A model generated the notes under the pieces. That model made no database searches, was not told the origin of the DNA, and saw only the letters and a program-made list of their open reading frames with translations. The position numbers and the translations under genes are program-made. 64,000 nucleotides of DNA from Pectobacterium aquaticum (GTDB taxonomy: Bacteria > Pseudomonadota > Gammaproteobacteria > Enterobacterales > Enterobacteriaceae). The number at the start of each line of letters is the position of its first letter. Position 1 is the first letter of the stretch. This document shows positions 32,888 through 42,282 of the stretch, piece after piece. The stretch is taken from the NCBI RefSeq assembly GCF_003382565.3, contig NZ_CP086253.1, positions 1,674,001 through 1,738,000 of the forward strand, written 5' to 3'.

Positions 32888-33466
32888 ATGGCGGAGAAAA
32901 GTATTGTTCAGGAGGCGAAAGACATCCAATTGGCGATGGAACTCATTTCGCTCGGTGCTCGGTTACAGATGCTGGAAAGTGAAACTCAGTTAAGCCGCGG
33001 ACGTCTGATTAAACTGTACAAAGAACTTAGAGGAAGTCCGCCGCCAAAGGGAATGCTACCTTTTTCAACGGATTGGTTTATGACCTGGGAACAGAATATT
33101 CACTCATCAATGTTCTACAACGCTTACAGCTTTTTAATCAAGAGTGGGCAGTGCAGCGGTGTTGAAGCGGTTATTAAATCTTATCGGCTTTACCTGGAAC
33201 AGTGTGCGCCGCAGAGCGATTCTCCACTGTTGGCATTGACGCGGGCTTGGACGTTAGTCCGTTTTGTTGACAGCGGTATGCTGCAACTATCGTCATGCAA
33301 TTGTTGCAAAGGGATGTTCATTACTCACGCTCACCAACCTAAAAACAGTTTTGTTTGTAGTTTGTGCCAACCCCCTTCCAGAGCGGTAAAAAGGCGTAAA
33401 CTTTCGCAAAATCTTGCCGATATAATACCTCAACTGCTGGATGAACAGGTAAAACACGCAGTCTGA
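32888..33466 (+). CDS. flhC: Flagellar master regulator subunit FlhC
   Basis: A 192-residue DNA-binding subunit of FlhD4C2. It contains the four zinc-binding cysteines in 'LSSCNCCKGMFITHAHQPKN' and 'SFVCSLCQPPSRAVKRR'. The length is standard. Co-transcribed with flhD; a terminator-like hairpin follows at 33484-33524. Confidence 0.97.
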   Translation: MAEKSIVQEAKDIQLAMELISLGARLQMLESETQLSRGRLIKLYKELRGSPPPKGMLPFSTDWFMTWEQNIHSSMFYNAYSFLIKSGQCSGVEAVIKSYRLYLEQCAPQSDSPLLALTRAWTLVRFVDSGMLQLSSCNCCKGMFITHAHQPKNSFVCSLCQPPSRAVKRRKLSQNLADIIPQLLDEQVKHAV

Positions 33467-33483
33467 GCCTGTAGCGATTTGTG

Positions 33484-33524
33484 AATCTATCATTGTTGAT
33501 TGTGAAAGCGGTGATAGATTTTTT
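33484..33524 (+). terminator. Terminator after flhDC
   Basis: AATCTATCA, 19-base loop, TGATAGATT followed by TTTT. The nine-bp perfect stem and T-run separate flhDC from motA. Confidence 0.65.
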
Positions 33525-33599
33525 CCTCTAGAATGTCTTAGCTACGGCTCCGCAGTTTTATCTCTCTTTCCGCCCACCTTTTTATTATAAGGATTTCTT

Positions 33600-34487
33600 G
33601 TGCTGGTTATATTGGGTTATATCGTCATTGTGGCCTCGGTACTCGGCGGTTATCTCATGGTCGGTGGGGCCTTGGGAGCGCTTTATCAACCTTCTGAGCT
33701 GCTGATCATCGGCGGTGCTGCGGTAGGCGCTTTCATTGTTGGTAATAATGGAAAGGCGATAAAAGCAACACTACGTGCGCTACCTCTTCTGGTCAAAGGC
33801 TCTAAGTATAATAAAGCATTGTATATGGATCTCATGGCGTTACTCTTCCGTGTGATGGCCAAATCTCGCCAGCAAGGTATGCTTTCCTTGGAATTTGATA
33901 TTGATAACCCTCGCGAAAGTGAAATTTTCTCAAGCTACCCCAATATTCTTGCTGACAACAATGTGGTTGAATTTATCACCGATTATTTACGGTTGATGGT
34001 CAGCGGTAATATGAATGCATTTGAGATTGAAACGCTGATGGATGAAGAGATCGAAACGATTGAGCATGAAAGTGAAATACCTGCATCCAGTTTGACGATG
34101 ATGGGTGACGGTCTTCCTGCATTTGGTATCGTCGCTGCAGTTATGGGTGTTGTTCACTCACTGGCCTATGTTGACCGGCCTGCAGCTGAGTTGGGGATGA
34201 TGATCGCTCACGCCATGGTGGGTACCTTCTTGGGAATTCTACTTGCTTATGGCTTTGTCTCTCCATTAGCCGCATTACTGCGCCAGAAAAATGCAGAAAA
34301 AATCAAAGTATTGCAATGCATTAAAGTCACTTTACTGTCTAGTCTTAATGGTTACGCGCCGCAAATTGCCGTTGAATTTGGTCGTAAAACACTGTACTCG
34401 ACGGAGCGTCCTTCCTTTACTGAATTGGAAGAACACATTCGTCGTGTGAAATCGCCGACTCAGCAAGCGTCGGACAGTAATGCATGA
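33600..34487 (+). CDS. motA: Flagellar motor stator protein MotA
   Basis: A 295-residue inner-membrane stator subunit, same length as E. coli. Visible are the first membrane segment (LGYIVIVASVLGGYLMVGGA), the cytoplasmic loop that contacts FliG (AKSRQQGMLSLEFDIDNPRE) and the later membrane pair (GIVAAVMGVVHSL, MVGTFLGILLAYGFVSPL). It starts with GTG after AAGGA. Its stop overlaps motB (ATGA). No clear sigma-28 promoter was found in front. Confidence 0.97.
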   Translation: MLVILGYIVIVASVLGGYLMVGGALGALYQPSELLIIGGAAVGAFIVGNNGKAIKATLRALPLLVKGSKYNKALYMDLMALLFRVMAKSRQQGMLSLEFDIDNPRESEIFSSYPNILADNNVVEFITDYLRLMVSGNMNAFEIETLMDEEIETIEHESEIPASSLTMMGDGLPAFGIVAAVMGVVHSLAYVDRPAAELGMMIAHAMVGTFLGILLAYGFVSPLAALLRQKNAEKIKVLQCIKVTLLSSLNGYAPQIAVEFGRKTLYSTERPSFTELEEHIRRVKSPTQQASDSNA

Positions 34488-35539
34488 AACATCAGCATCC
34501 CATTATTCGCAAAAAGCGTAAGTCTGGACATGGGGGCCACCATGGTGGCTCTTGGAAGATTGCCTACGCTGACTTCATGACAGCAATGATGGCATTGTTT
34601 CTTGTAATGTGGCTTATCGCAATTTCTACGCCAATGCAGTTAGCGCAAATAGCGGAGTATTTTCGTACCCCGCTAAAGGTTGCATTAACTTCAGGTCCTA
34701 AATCAAGCGACAGTTCTAGTCCCATCCCAGGTGGAGGGAATGATCCCACTCAGCAAGATGGTGAAGTGAAAAAAGCCATCAAAACGGATAACGTGGAAAA
34801 GAAGCTGGATGAGGCGCGGCTCAATAAATTGCGCGAACGTTTGGATCAGTTAATTGAGGCTGACCCTCGATTACGAGCACTCCGCCCGCATCTGTTAATT
34901 GAAATGATTGATCAAGGGTTACGCATCCAAATTATCGATAGTCAAAATCGCCCCATGTTTAAAACTGGGAGTGCACAGGTTGAGCCCTATATGCGAGATA
35001 TCCTGCGTGCGATAGCCCCTATCCTGAACGATTTCCCGAATAAATTGAGTATATCAGGCCATACTGATGATGTTCAGTATACGACAGGGGAACGTGGTTA
35101 TAGTAACTGGGAATTGTCCGCGGATCGTGCTAATGCATCACGTCGAGAGCTTATTTTTGGGGGCTTGTCTGATGGAAAAGTTTTGCGCGTTGTGGGTATG
35201 GCTGCGACAATGCACCTAAAACAGGCTGTAAGTGGGAATGATGCGATTAACCGGCGTATCAGTTTGTTGGTATTGAGCAGACAAGCTCAAAAGGATATTG
35301 AAGAAGAAAATGCAGAAAGCTCTGCTGTAAATATAGACAAAGTGGAAAATTTACAAAATATGCAGTTGGGTAAGCCTAAACCTACCATTCCGGCTGCCGA
35401 AAATAGTGATAATAACAATACGAGTGGAAGTGGTGGGGCATTGCCACAACCAACTAATGGAGTTCCTGCTCCAGAGCGTCAACAGCCAACCACTGCGTTG
35501 CCTGCTGCGCCCGATAGTCAGGCGACGCCTTCTCAATAA
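34484..35539 (+). CDS. motB: Flagellar motor stator protein MotB
   Basis: A 351-residue partner of MotA. A single membrane helix carries the proton-binding aspartate at residue 30 (WKIAYADFMTAMMALFLVMW; D32 in E. coli). The C-terminal OmpA-like peptidoglycan-binding domain includes 'ISGHTDDVQYTTGERGYSNW' and 'ELSADRANASRREL'. The C-terminal tail is long and Asn/Pro rich (from about residue 295), longer than E. coli MotB (308 residues). Confidence 0.97.
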   Translation: MKHQHPIIRKKRKSGHGGHHGGSWKIAYADFMTAMMALFLVMWLIAISTPMQLAQIAEYFRTPLKVALTSGPKSSDSSSPIPGGGNDPTQQDGEVKKAIKTDNVEKKLDEARLNKLRERLDQLIEADPRLRALRPHLLIEMIDQGLRIQIIDSQNRPMFKTGSAQVEPYMRDILRAIAPILNDFPNKLSISGHTDDVQYTTGERGYSNWELSADRANASRRELIFGGLSDGKVLRVVGMAATMHLKQAVSGNDAINRRISLLVLSRQAQKDIEEENAESSAVNIDKVENLQNMQLGKPKPTIPAAENSDNNNTSGSGGALPQPTNGVPAPERQQPTTALPAAPDSQATPSQ

Positions 35540-35566
35540 GCCGCGATTCACAGCAGAGGTGACCAC

Positions 35567-37582
35567 GTGAGCATGGACATGAGTGCTTTTTATCAAACGT
35601 TCTTTGATGAAGCAGATGAATTACTTGCAGATATGGAACAACACTTATTGTTGTTGGATCCGTCAGAACCCGACACTGAGCAACTGAATGCAATTTTCCG
35701 TGCAGCTCACTCCATAAAAGGAGGCGCTGGCACATTCGGTTTTAAAGCATTGCAGGAAACTACACACCTGTTAGAAAACCTACTCGATGGAGCAAGACGT
35801 GGCGAAATGCGTCTTAGCACTGATATCATCAACCTGTTTCTGGAAACAAAAGACATTATGCAGGATCAGTTGGACGCTTATAAAACCGCACAGGAACCCA
35901 ATGCTGAAAGCTTTGAGTATATCTGTCAGGCCTTGCGCCAGCTTGCTCTGGAGTCTAAAGCCGATGGTGACGCAGCCGCATCTGATGCGTCGGCCGCAAC
36001 ACAGAACTCTGCTAGCCCAGCCTCTAATGGTGTAGGTAAAGGTGAAATGCGTATTGCATTAACCGGCCTGAAGTCTCAGGAAATACCTCAGATGCTGGAA
36101 GAGCTTGGCAATCTGGGGACGGTTAAAGATCCTCATCAAACTGACACTAGCGTAGAAGTGACATTGGTCACGTCTGAAAGTGAAGACGATATTAGCGCGG
36201 TTCTGTGTTTTGTACTTGAACCTGAGCAAATCAGCTTCAAATCTGCTGTGGCCAGCCAACCTGTTGTCGCTGAAGTCGTAGAAACATTGGCTGTGGTTCA
36301 AGCACCCGCCGCAGCCGCTCCAGTGGCCCCGCCTGTGTCAGTTGCTGCAAAACCGCAAGTTGCGCCGGAAAATGGAAAAAATAAAGCAAAAACTGGTGAT
36401 ACCAGTATTCGTGTAGCGGTTGAGAAGGTTGACCAACTTATCAACCTCGTTGGTGAGTTAGTGATTACGCAGTCCATGCTGGCGCAGCGCTCAAGCGAAC
36501 TCGATCCTGTGGCGCACGGCGATTTGCTCAACAGTATGGGGCAGTTGGAACGTAACGCTCGCGATCTGCAAGAATCGGTTATGTCCATCCGTATGATGCC
36601 GATGGAATATGTATTTAGCCGTTTCCCTCGACTGGTTCGTGACCTCGCTGCGAAATTGGATAAGCAGGTTGACCTAACGCTGATGGGGAGTTCGACTGAG
36701 CTGGATAAGAGTTTGATCGAACGTATTATCGATCCTCTGACGCACTTGGTGCGTAACAGCCTCGATCATGGTATCGAATCTCCAGATAAACGCGTAGCTG
36801 CAGGTAAGTCTGCGGTGGGTAACTTGACGCTTTCTGCGGAACATCAAGGCGGTAACATCTGTATTGAGGTTATCGACGATGGGGCAGGGCTCAACCGCGA
36901 GAGAATTCTGGCTAAAGCTTTGTCTCAAGGTTTGGCCGTGAGTGACTCGATGTCTGATGAAGAAGTGGGCATGTTGATCTTTGCTCCAGGTTTTTCAACC
37001 GCTGAGAAAGTCACCGACGTTTCTGGCCGTGGTGTCGGCATGGATGTGGTGAAGCGAAATATTCAGGAAATGGGGGGGCATGTCGAAATCCACTTCCAGG
37101 CCGGAAAAGGCACGACGATCAGAATCCTGTTGCCACTAACGCTCGCGATCCTTGATGGCATGTCTGTTAAAGTTAACAAAGAAGTCTTTATTCTACCGCT
37201 TAACGCCGTGATGGAGTCCTTGCAGCCGCAGTCGGAAGACCTGTATCCGTTAGCTGGTGGAGAAAGGGTATTGCAGGTTCGTGGTGAATATTTACCTCTC
37301 GTTGAACTGTTCCATGTCTTTGATGTAGATGGTGCTAAGACGGATGCTACCCAGGGTATTGTCGTTATTTTGCAAAGTGCGGGTCGACGTTATGCCTTGC
37401 TGGTCGATCAGCTGATTGGGCAGCATCAGGTGGTTGTTAAAAACCTGGAAAGTAATTATCGCAAGGTGCCAGGCGTTTCAGCCGCTACCATCCTTGGTGA
37501 TGGCAGCGTTGCGCTGATTGTGGATGTTTCAGCGTTACAAGCGCTCAATCGTGAAAAGCGTGCGGTTGAAACTGCTGCTTAA
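35567..37582 (+). CDS. cheA: Chemotaxis histidine kinase CheA
   Basis: A 671-residue soluble kinase. The P1 domain carries the phospho-accepting His48 (IFRAAHSIKGGAGTFGF); the P2 domain binds CheY/CheB; an Ala/Pro/Val-rich linker (residues about 235-275) is followed by the P3 dimerisation region, P4 ATPase (N box LVRNSLDHGIES, G1 EVIDDGAGLNRE, G2 GRGVGMDVVKRNI) and the CheW-like P5 domain. GTG start as in E. coli. Met98 (base 35858) is conserved, so the short form CheA(S) can be made from an internal start. Confidence 0.98.
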   Translation: MSMDMSAFYQTFFDEADELLADMEQHLLLLDPSEPDTEQLNAIFRAAHSIKGGAGTFGFKALQETTHLLENLLDGARRGEMRLSTDIINLFLETKDIMQDQLDAYKTAQEPNAESFEYICQALRQLALESKADGDAAASDASAATQNSASPASNGVGKGEMRIALTGLKSQEIPQMLEELGNLGTVKDPHQTDTSVEVTLVTSESEDDISAVLCFVLEPEQISFKSAVASQPVVAEVVETLAVVQAPAAAAPVAPPVSVAAKPQVAPENGKNKAKTGDTSIRVAVEKVDQLINLVGELVITQSMLAQRSSELDPVAHGDLLNSMGQLERNARDLQESVMSIRMMPMEYVFSRFPRLVRDLAAKLDKQVDLTLMGSSTELDKSLIERIIDPLTHLVRNSLDHGIESPDKRVAAGKSAVGNLTLSAEHQGGNICIEVIDDGAGLNRERILAKALSQGLAVSDSMSDEEVGMLIFAPGFSTAEKVTDVSGRGVGMDVVKRNIQEMGGHVEIHFQAGKGTTIRILLPLTLAILDGMSVKVNKEVFILPLNAVMESLQPQSEDLYPLAGGERVLQVRGEYLPLVELFHVFDVDGAKTDATQGIVVILQSAGRRYALLVDQLIGQHQVVVKNLESNYRKVPGVSAATILGDGSVALIVDVSALQALNREKRAVETAA

Positions 37583-37613
37583 TAAAACAGATCGTTAATA
37601 AAGGGTGGAAAAC

Positions 37614-38111
37614 ATGACTGGACTTGCAAGCGTCACGAAATTAACTGGCGAAACAGTAGGACAGGAATTCCTGATTTTTACGCTGGGTGACGAAGAGTAC
37701 GGCGTTGATATTTTAAAAGTACAAGAAATTCGCGGTTATGACCAAGTAACGCGTATTGCTAACACACCTTCCTTCATTAAAGGTGTTACCAACCTACGCG
37801 GTGTCATTGTACCGATCGTTGACTTGCGCATTAAATTCGCCAAGCAGGATGTTGAATACGATGACAACACGGTTGTGATTGTTCTCAACCTTGGTCAGCG
37901 TGTCGTCGGGATTGTTGTAGATGGCGTTTCTGATGTGTTGTCATTAACTACAGACCAAATTCGTCCCGCGCCGGAGTTTGCTGTAACGCTGTCAACAGAG
38001 TACCTGACTGGTTTAGGCTCTTTGGGCGAGAGAATGCTGATTTTGGTTGATATCGAGAAGCTGTTGAGTAGTGAGGAAATGGCTCTGGTTGATAGTGTAT
38101 TGAAAGTCTAG
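37614..38111 (+). CDS. cheW: Chemotaxis coupling protein CheW
   Basis: A 165-residue adaptor linking receptors to CheA; nearly identical to E. coli CheW ('EEYGVDILKVQEIRGYDQVT', 'FIKGVTNLRGVIVPIVDLRI', 'GVSDVLSLT'). ATG 37614 has AGGGTGGA just upstream; a GTG nine bases earlier is less likely. Operon with cheA. Confidence 0.97.
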   Translation: MTGLASVTKLTGETVGQEFLIFTLGDEEYGVDILKVQEIRGYDQVTRIANTPSFIKGVTNLRGVIVPIVDLRIKFAKQDVEYDDNTVVIVLNLGQRVVGIVVDGVSDVLSLTTDQIRPAPEFAVTLSTEYLTGLGSLGERMLILVDIEKLLSSEEMALVDSVLKV

Positions 38112-38187
38112 CCTATCGGCCTCCAGGGGCTACGAAAGTGGCCCCGAAAACCTTCCTTAGTCATATCCTTGTCAGTTCAGAAATTCG

Positions 38188-38214
38188 TAAAGATATCCAG
38201 AATAATGCCGATAT
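38188..38214 (+). promoter_or_regulatory. Sigma-28 (FliA) promoter of the chemoreceptor gene
   Basis: TAAA, 15 bases, GCCGATAT: all of the -35 core, seven of eight -10 bases and exact spacing. It lies 32 bases upstream of the ATG at 38247, so the chemoreceptor has its own class 3 promoter inside the che locus. Confidence 0.85.
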
Positions 38215-38246
38215 AATAGGTGGTTGGTCTACTCAAAAGGCGTTAT

Positions 38247-39923
38247 ATGTTTAACCGTATAAAAGTTGTTACAGGTTTGATGCTTGTACTCGTGTTGTTT
38301 GGAGCTCTTCAGCTTATTTCTGGTGGTTTATTCTTTAGTGCATTAAAAAATGATAAGGATATCTTCAGTTCAACGCAGGTTATTAACCAAAAGCGTTCCG
38401 AGCTGGATTCGGCATGGTCATATTTATTACAGACTCGCAATACACTTAACCGTGCGGGGACGCGTTTTGCGCTCGATGCAAGTGGTACGGGGGCGGGTGC
38501 TGGCGGTAAAGAGCTTCTTACCTCTGCTGAAAAGCAGCTCGCGGTGGCAAATGATTATTTCATTCGATATGAGAAAATACCTCAGGATGTACGACAGGAT
38601 GACAGTATTTCTCGTGGTGTAAAAGAAAACTATGTCGCTCTAAATGCAGCATTGACTGAACTGATTCAGTTTTTGAACGCTGGGGAATTTAAGAAATTTA
38701 TTGAGCAACCGACCCAGCGCTTCCAGGATAACTTTGAAAAAGCGTATTACGCTTATAAAGCTGAAAGCGATAAACTTTATCAGGCTGGTATAGCTAAAAA
38801 TGATGCAGCTTACGACTCAGCGCTCTGGATCCTTGGCTTCATTATTGTGTTGGTTTTTGCGTTAGCGCTGATGTCTTGGGTTGGTATTCAACAGCTATTA
38901 ATAAGGCCGCTAAATAATATTGTTGAACATATTCGTCATATTGCGAAAGGCGATATGACAAAAACGACTCACTTTCACAGCAGCAATGAAATGGGCATTT
39001 TGGCTGAGAGTATTCGCCATATGCAAAGTGAGTTTGTTTCAACGGTTAGTGCGGTTCGACAAGGTGCTGATGCCATTTATACTGGTGCTACAGAAATTAG
39101 CGCGGGTAATAACGATCTTTCATCGCGTACCGAGCAACAGGCCGCTTCATTAGAAGAAACAGCAGCAAGTATGGAACAGTTGACCGCAACAGTTAAACAG
39201 AACGCGGAAAATGCTCGTCAGGCCAGCCAGTTGGCACTCAGTGCGTCAGAGACGGCGCAGAAGGGGGGCAGGGTTGTCGATAATGTCGTCAAAACCATGC
39301 AAAATATTGCTGGAAGTTCGCAAAAAATTGCCGATATCACTAGTGTGATTGATGGTATTGCTTTCCAAACTAACATTCTTGCCCTGAATGCGGCGGTTGA
39401 AGCAGCCAGAGCAGGGGAACAAGGCCGTGGTTTTGCGGTTGTCGCAGGTGAAGTCCGTAGTTTGGCACAACGTAGTGCTCAGGCTGCGAAAGAAATTAAA
39501 AGTTTGATTGAAGATTCTGTCAGTCGAGTTGATGAAGGTTCTGCACTGGTTGAAAACGCGGGCGAGACGATGGGAGAAATCGTCAGTGCTGTCACTCGTG
39601 TAACGGATATTATGGGTGAAATCGCCTCCGCTTCTGATGAGCAAAGTAAAGGTATTGATCAGGTTGGCCAAGCTGTGACTGAGATGGACCGGGTTACGCA
39701 GCAAAACGCCTCCTTGGTTGAAGAATCTGCCGCTGCGGCTATTGCATTAGAAGAACAAGTGAAAGTGCTGAATCAGGCTGTTGCCGTATTCCGCCTCTCT
39801 GAAGATGAAGGCTCGTTTAGAAGGGCGACAACAGGCCCAAAAAACGCATTGTTGGCTTCATCAGTGAATGGCGGTAAAAAGGCGAAAGAAGGTTCATCAA
39901 ATGATAATTGGGAAACGTTCTGA
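38247..39923 (+). CDS. Methyl-accepting chemotaxis protein (che-operon receptor)
   Basis: A 558-residue Tsr/Tar-type receptor: membrane segment at about 7-30, periplasmic four-helix sensor, second membrane segment at about 190-212 (ILGFIIVLVFALALMSWVGI), HAMP (PLNNIVEHIRHIAKGDMTKT), and hairpin tip 'FQTNILALNAAVEAARAGEQ'. It ends in NWETF for CheR/CheB docking. The start 38247 has AAAAGGCG. The sensor carries an unusual Gly-rich patch (SGTGAGAGGKE). It occupies the place of tar-tap in E. coli; a decayed second receptor follows it. Confidence 0.96.
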   Translation: MFNRIKVVTGLMLVLVLFGALQLISGGLFFSALKNDKDIFSSTQVINQKRSELDSAWSYLLQTRNTLNRAGTRFALDASGTGAGAGGKELLTSAEKQLAVANDYFIRYEKIPQDVRQDDSISRGVKENYVALNAALTELIQFLNAGEFKKFIEQPTQRFQDNFEKAYYAYKAESDKLYQAGIAKNDAAYDSALWILGFIIVLVFALALMSWVGIQQLLIRPLNNIVEHIRHIAKGDMTKTTHFHSSNEMGILAESIRHMQSEFVSTVSAVRQGADAIYTGATEISAGNNDLSSRTEQQAASLEETAASMEQLTATVKQNAENARQASQLALSASETAQKGGRVVDNVVKTMQNIAGSSQKIADITSVIDGIAFQTNILALNAAVEAARAGEQGRGFAVVAGEVRSLAQRSAQAAKEIKSLIEDSVSRVDEGSALVENAGETMGEIVSAVTRVTDIMGEIASASDEQSKGIDQVGQAVTEMDRVTQQNASLVEESAAAAIALEEQVKVLNQAVAVFRLSEDEGSFRRATTGPKNALLASSVNGGKKAKEGSSNDNWETF

Positions 39924-39985
39924 TCAGAACCGTCATATAGACTATAAGTAACCTAAGATGTAGCGACATCGTTGATGAGATAACC

Positions 39986-40013
39986 CCCAGCCGCTTATAT
40001 ATAGGTGGCTGGG
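39986..40013 (+). terminator. Hairpin downstream of the chemoreceptor gene
   Basis: CCCAGCC, 14-base loop, GGCTGGG. A G+C-rich stem about 60 bases after the mcp stop; the following T content is modest, so termination strength is uncertain. Confidence 0.5.
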
Positions 40014-40069
40014 TGATTGTTGATTCGCCATAATGTAGAAAAATCAACATGCGAGTAGTTGATGAGTGC

Positions 40070-40185
40070 GCACTTGAGTTTTGTAAGTGATACAGCACTT
40101 GGCGGTTTGAAGCAGTGAAATTCATGGTATTGTTCAATCTGCAATTTGTGTTACAGACATGATGGGTGAGGTCGGCTTTGGTATT
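40070..40185 (+). pseudogene. Decayed fragment of a chemoreceptor gene
   Basis: Bases 40114-40176 translate as SEIHGIVQSAICVTDMMGEV, which aligns with GETMGEIVSAVTRVTDIMGEI of the adjacent receptor. Just upstream, in another frame, VSDTALGGLK aligns with VDEGSALVENA. The order matches the signalling domain but is frameshifted and truncated. It looks like the relic of a second tandem mcp gene in the position of E. coli tap. Confidence 0.55.
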
Positions 40186-40319
40186 ACCAATACAGTGTCA
40201 GTTTTAAATCGTAATTCGATGAATAATTGACGAATGACAATAAAAACCTGCGGTAGCTGTGAAGGAAAGTTCAAATTGAAAAAACATCATAGCAAGAATC
40301 AGTATCCGAGCAGTGTGAT

Positions 40320-41192
40320 ATGAAAAGTACGCCATCGAGAAATCGCCCCGAGTCTGCTTCTATTCTGACGCAGATGGTTGACAGATTGCCGTTGTCGGAC
40401 ACCCATTTTCGCCGAATCAGCCAGTTAATATATCAGCGGGCTGGCATTGTCCTTGCGGATCACAAACGTGAAATGGTTTACAATCGTTTGGTTAGACGTC
40501 TTCGCTTGCTTGGAATCAATGATTTCGGTCAGTACTTAGCGCTATTAGAGTCAGATCCTAATAGTGCAGAATGGCAAGCTTTTGTTAATGCGTTAACCAC
40601 TAACTTGACAGCGTTTTTCCGCGAAGCTCACCATTTTCCTATATTGGCTGAGCATGCCAAAAAACGTCCCAATGGCTACACTATCTGGAGTACGGCCGCC
40701 TCTACAGGGGAAGAGCCATATTCATTGGCGATGACTCTTGCTGAAGTTTTGGGTAATAAAGCGAGCGGGTGTCAGGTATGGGCCAGTGATATTGATACCC
40801 AGGTGCTAGAAAAGGCAACCGCTGGCATCTATCGCCATGAAGAGTTGCGCTCTCTTTCTCCACAGCAGCTACAGCGTTTTTTTTTACGCGGTACTGGACC
40901 ACATAGTGGTTTGGTTCGTGTTCGCCCTGAGCTTGCGTCAATGGTGCATTTCCAACAACTCAATCTGCTCGCACCTGATTGGTCCGTTCCCGCGCCATTT
41001 GATGCTATTTTTTGTCGTAATGTAATGATTTATTTCGATAAAGAAACTCAAGAGCGTATTCTTCGTCGATTCGTCCCAATGCTTAAACCGGGTGGGTTGT
41101 TATTTGCTGGGCATTCAGAGAATTTCAGCCAGATCAGTCGTGAATTTTATCTGCGTGGGCAAACTGTATATGGGCTGGCTAAGGAAAGATAA
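40320..41192 (+). CDS. cheR: Chemoreceptor glutamate methyltransferase CheR
   Basis: A 290-residue SAM-dependent methyltransferase that methylates receptor glutamates. N-terminal helical domain (FRRISQLIYQRAGIVLADHK), SAM site 'WSTAASTGEEPYSLAMTLAE', 'DAIFCRNVMIYFDKETQERI' and 'LKPGGLLFAGHSENF'. Both receptors in the window have its NWETF docking site. Its stop overlaps the cheB ATG (TAATG). Confidence 0.97.
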   Translation: MKSTPSRNRPESASILTQMVDRLPLSDTHFRRISQLIYQRAGIVLADHKREMVYNRLVRRLRLLGINDFGQYLALLESDPNSAEWQAFVNALTTNLTAFFREAHHFPILAEHAKKRPNGYTIWSTAASTGEEPYSLAMTLAEVLGNKASGCQVWASDIDTQVLEKATAGIYRHEELRSLSPQQLQRFFLRGTGPHSGLVRVRPELASMVHFQQLNLLAPDWSVPAPFDAIFCRNVMIYFDKETQERILRRFVPMLKPGGLLFAGHSENFSQISREFYLRGQTVYGLAKER

Positions 41193-42244
41193 TGAGCAAG
41201 ATAAGAGTATTATGTGTTGATGATTCTGCCCTCATGCGTCAGATCATGACTGAAATAATTAATAGCCACCCTGATATGGAAGTTGTCGCTACTGCCCCAG
41301 ATCCGTTAGTCGCTCGTGATTTAATTAAAAAATTTAATCCTCAGGTATTAACGCTGGATGTTGAAATGCCGCGTATGGATGGACTGGATTTCCTTGAGAA
41401 ACTTATGCGTTTGCGCCCGATGCCTGTTGTCATGGTGTCGTCCTTGACCGGAAAAGGGTCAGAGATTACGCTTCGCGCGCTGGAGCTTGGTGCGATTGAT
41501 TTTGTTACCAAACCACAGTTAGGTATCCGTGAGGGAATGCTGGCGTACAGCGAGTTGATTGCGGAAAAAATTCGCATGGCTGCTAAGGCGCGTCTACCGC
41601 AACGTAGTACTGCCGCCGAGTCGACAAAGATTATTCAGCATATGCCATTACTCAGTAGTGAGAAGCTGATCGCGATTGGTGCATCAACGGGGGGAACGGA
41701 AGCGATACGGCATGTATTACAACCTCTGCCGCCGACAAGCCCTGCATTACTGATCACTCAGCATATGCCACCGGGTTTTACGAAGTCTTTCGCCGAGCGT
41801 TTGAACAAGTTATGCCAGATTACAGTGAAAGAAGCAGAAGACGGGGAGCGTGTTCTTCCTGGTCATGCCTACATTGCTCCAGGCGCACGCCATCTGGAAC
41901 TGGCACGTAGTGGGGCAAACTATCAAGTACGTTTAAATGATGGACCTCCCGTCAATCGGCATCGTCCATCAGTTGATGTGTTATTCCGTTCGGTTGCGCA
42001 ATACGCCGGGCGAAATGCTGTAGGAGTAATCCTTACTGGGATGGGCAATGATGGGGCTGCCGGTATGTTGGAACTCCATCAGGCTGGTGCTTATACTCTG
42101 GCCCAAAATGAAGCAAGTTGTGTGGTTTTCGGGATGCCGCGTGAAGCGATTGCGATGGGTGGCGTCGATGAAGTGGTGGATTTGCACCAGGTGAGCCAGC
42201 GTATGTTGGCACAAATCTCTGCCGGACAGGCATTACGTATATAA
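41192..42244 (+). CDS. cheB: Chemoreceptor methylesterase/deamidase CheB
   Basis: A 350-residue response regulator-enzyme. The receiver domain has Asp10/Asp11 and phospho-acceptor Asp56 (LTLDVEMPRMDG). The C-terminal esterase holds the Ser in GASTGGTEAIR, the His in ITQHMPPGFT and the Asp in 'TGMGNDGAAGM'. Phosphorylation by CheA activates it to remove methyl groups added by CheR. Overlaps cheR by one base. Confidence 0.97.
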   Translation: MSKIRVLCVDDSALMRQIMTEIINSHPDMEVVATAPDPLVARDLIKKFNPQVLTLDVEMPRMDGLDFLEKLMRLRPMPVVMVSSLTGKGSEITLRALELGAIDFVTKPQLGIREGMLAYSELIAEKIRMAAKARLPQRSTAAESTKIIQHMPLLSSEKLIAIGASTGGTEAIRHVLQPLPPTSPALLITQHMPPGFTKSFAERLNKLCQITVKEAEDGERVLPGHAYIAPGARHLELARSGANYQVRLNDGPPVNRHRPSVDVLFRSVAQYAGRNAVGVILTGMGNDGAAGMLELHQAGAYTLAQNEASCVVFGMPREAIAMGGVDEVVDLHQVSQRMLAQISAGQALRI

Positions 42245-42282
42245 GCAGCTCTTGGTGAGCAATAAATATTTTAGGAGTAGGT

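Noticed and set aside
33467..33600. Sigma-28 promoter for motA
   Set aside because: Best candidates matched the -10 element at five of eight bases with no -35 core.
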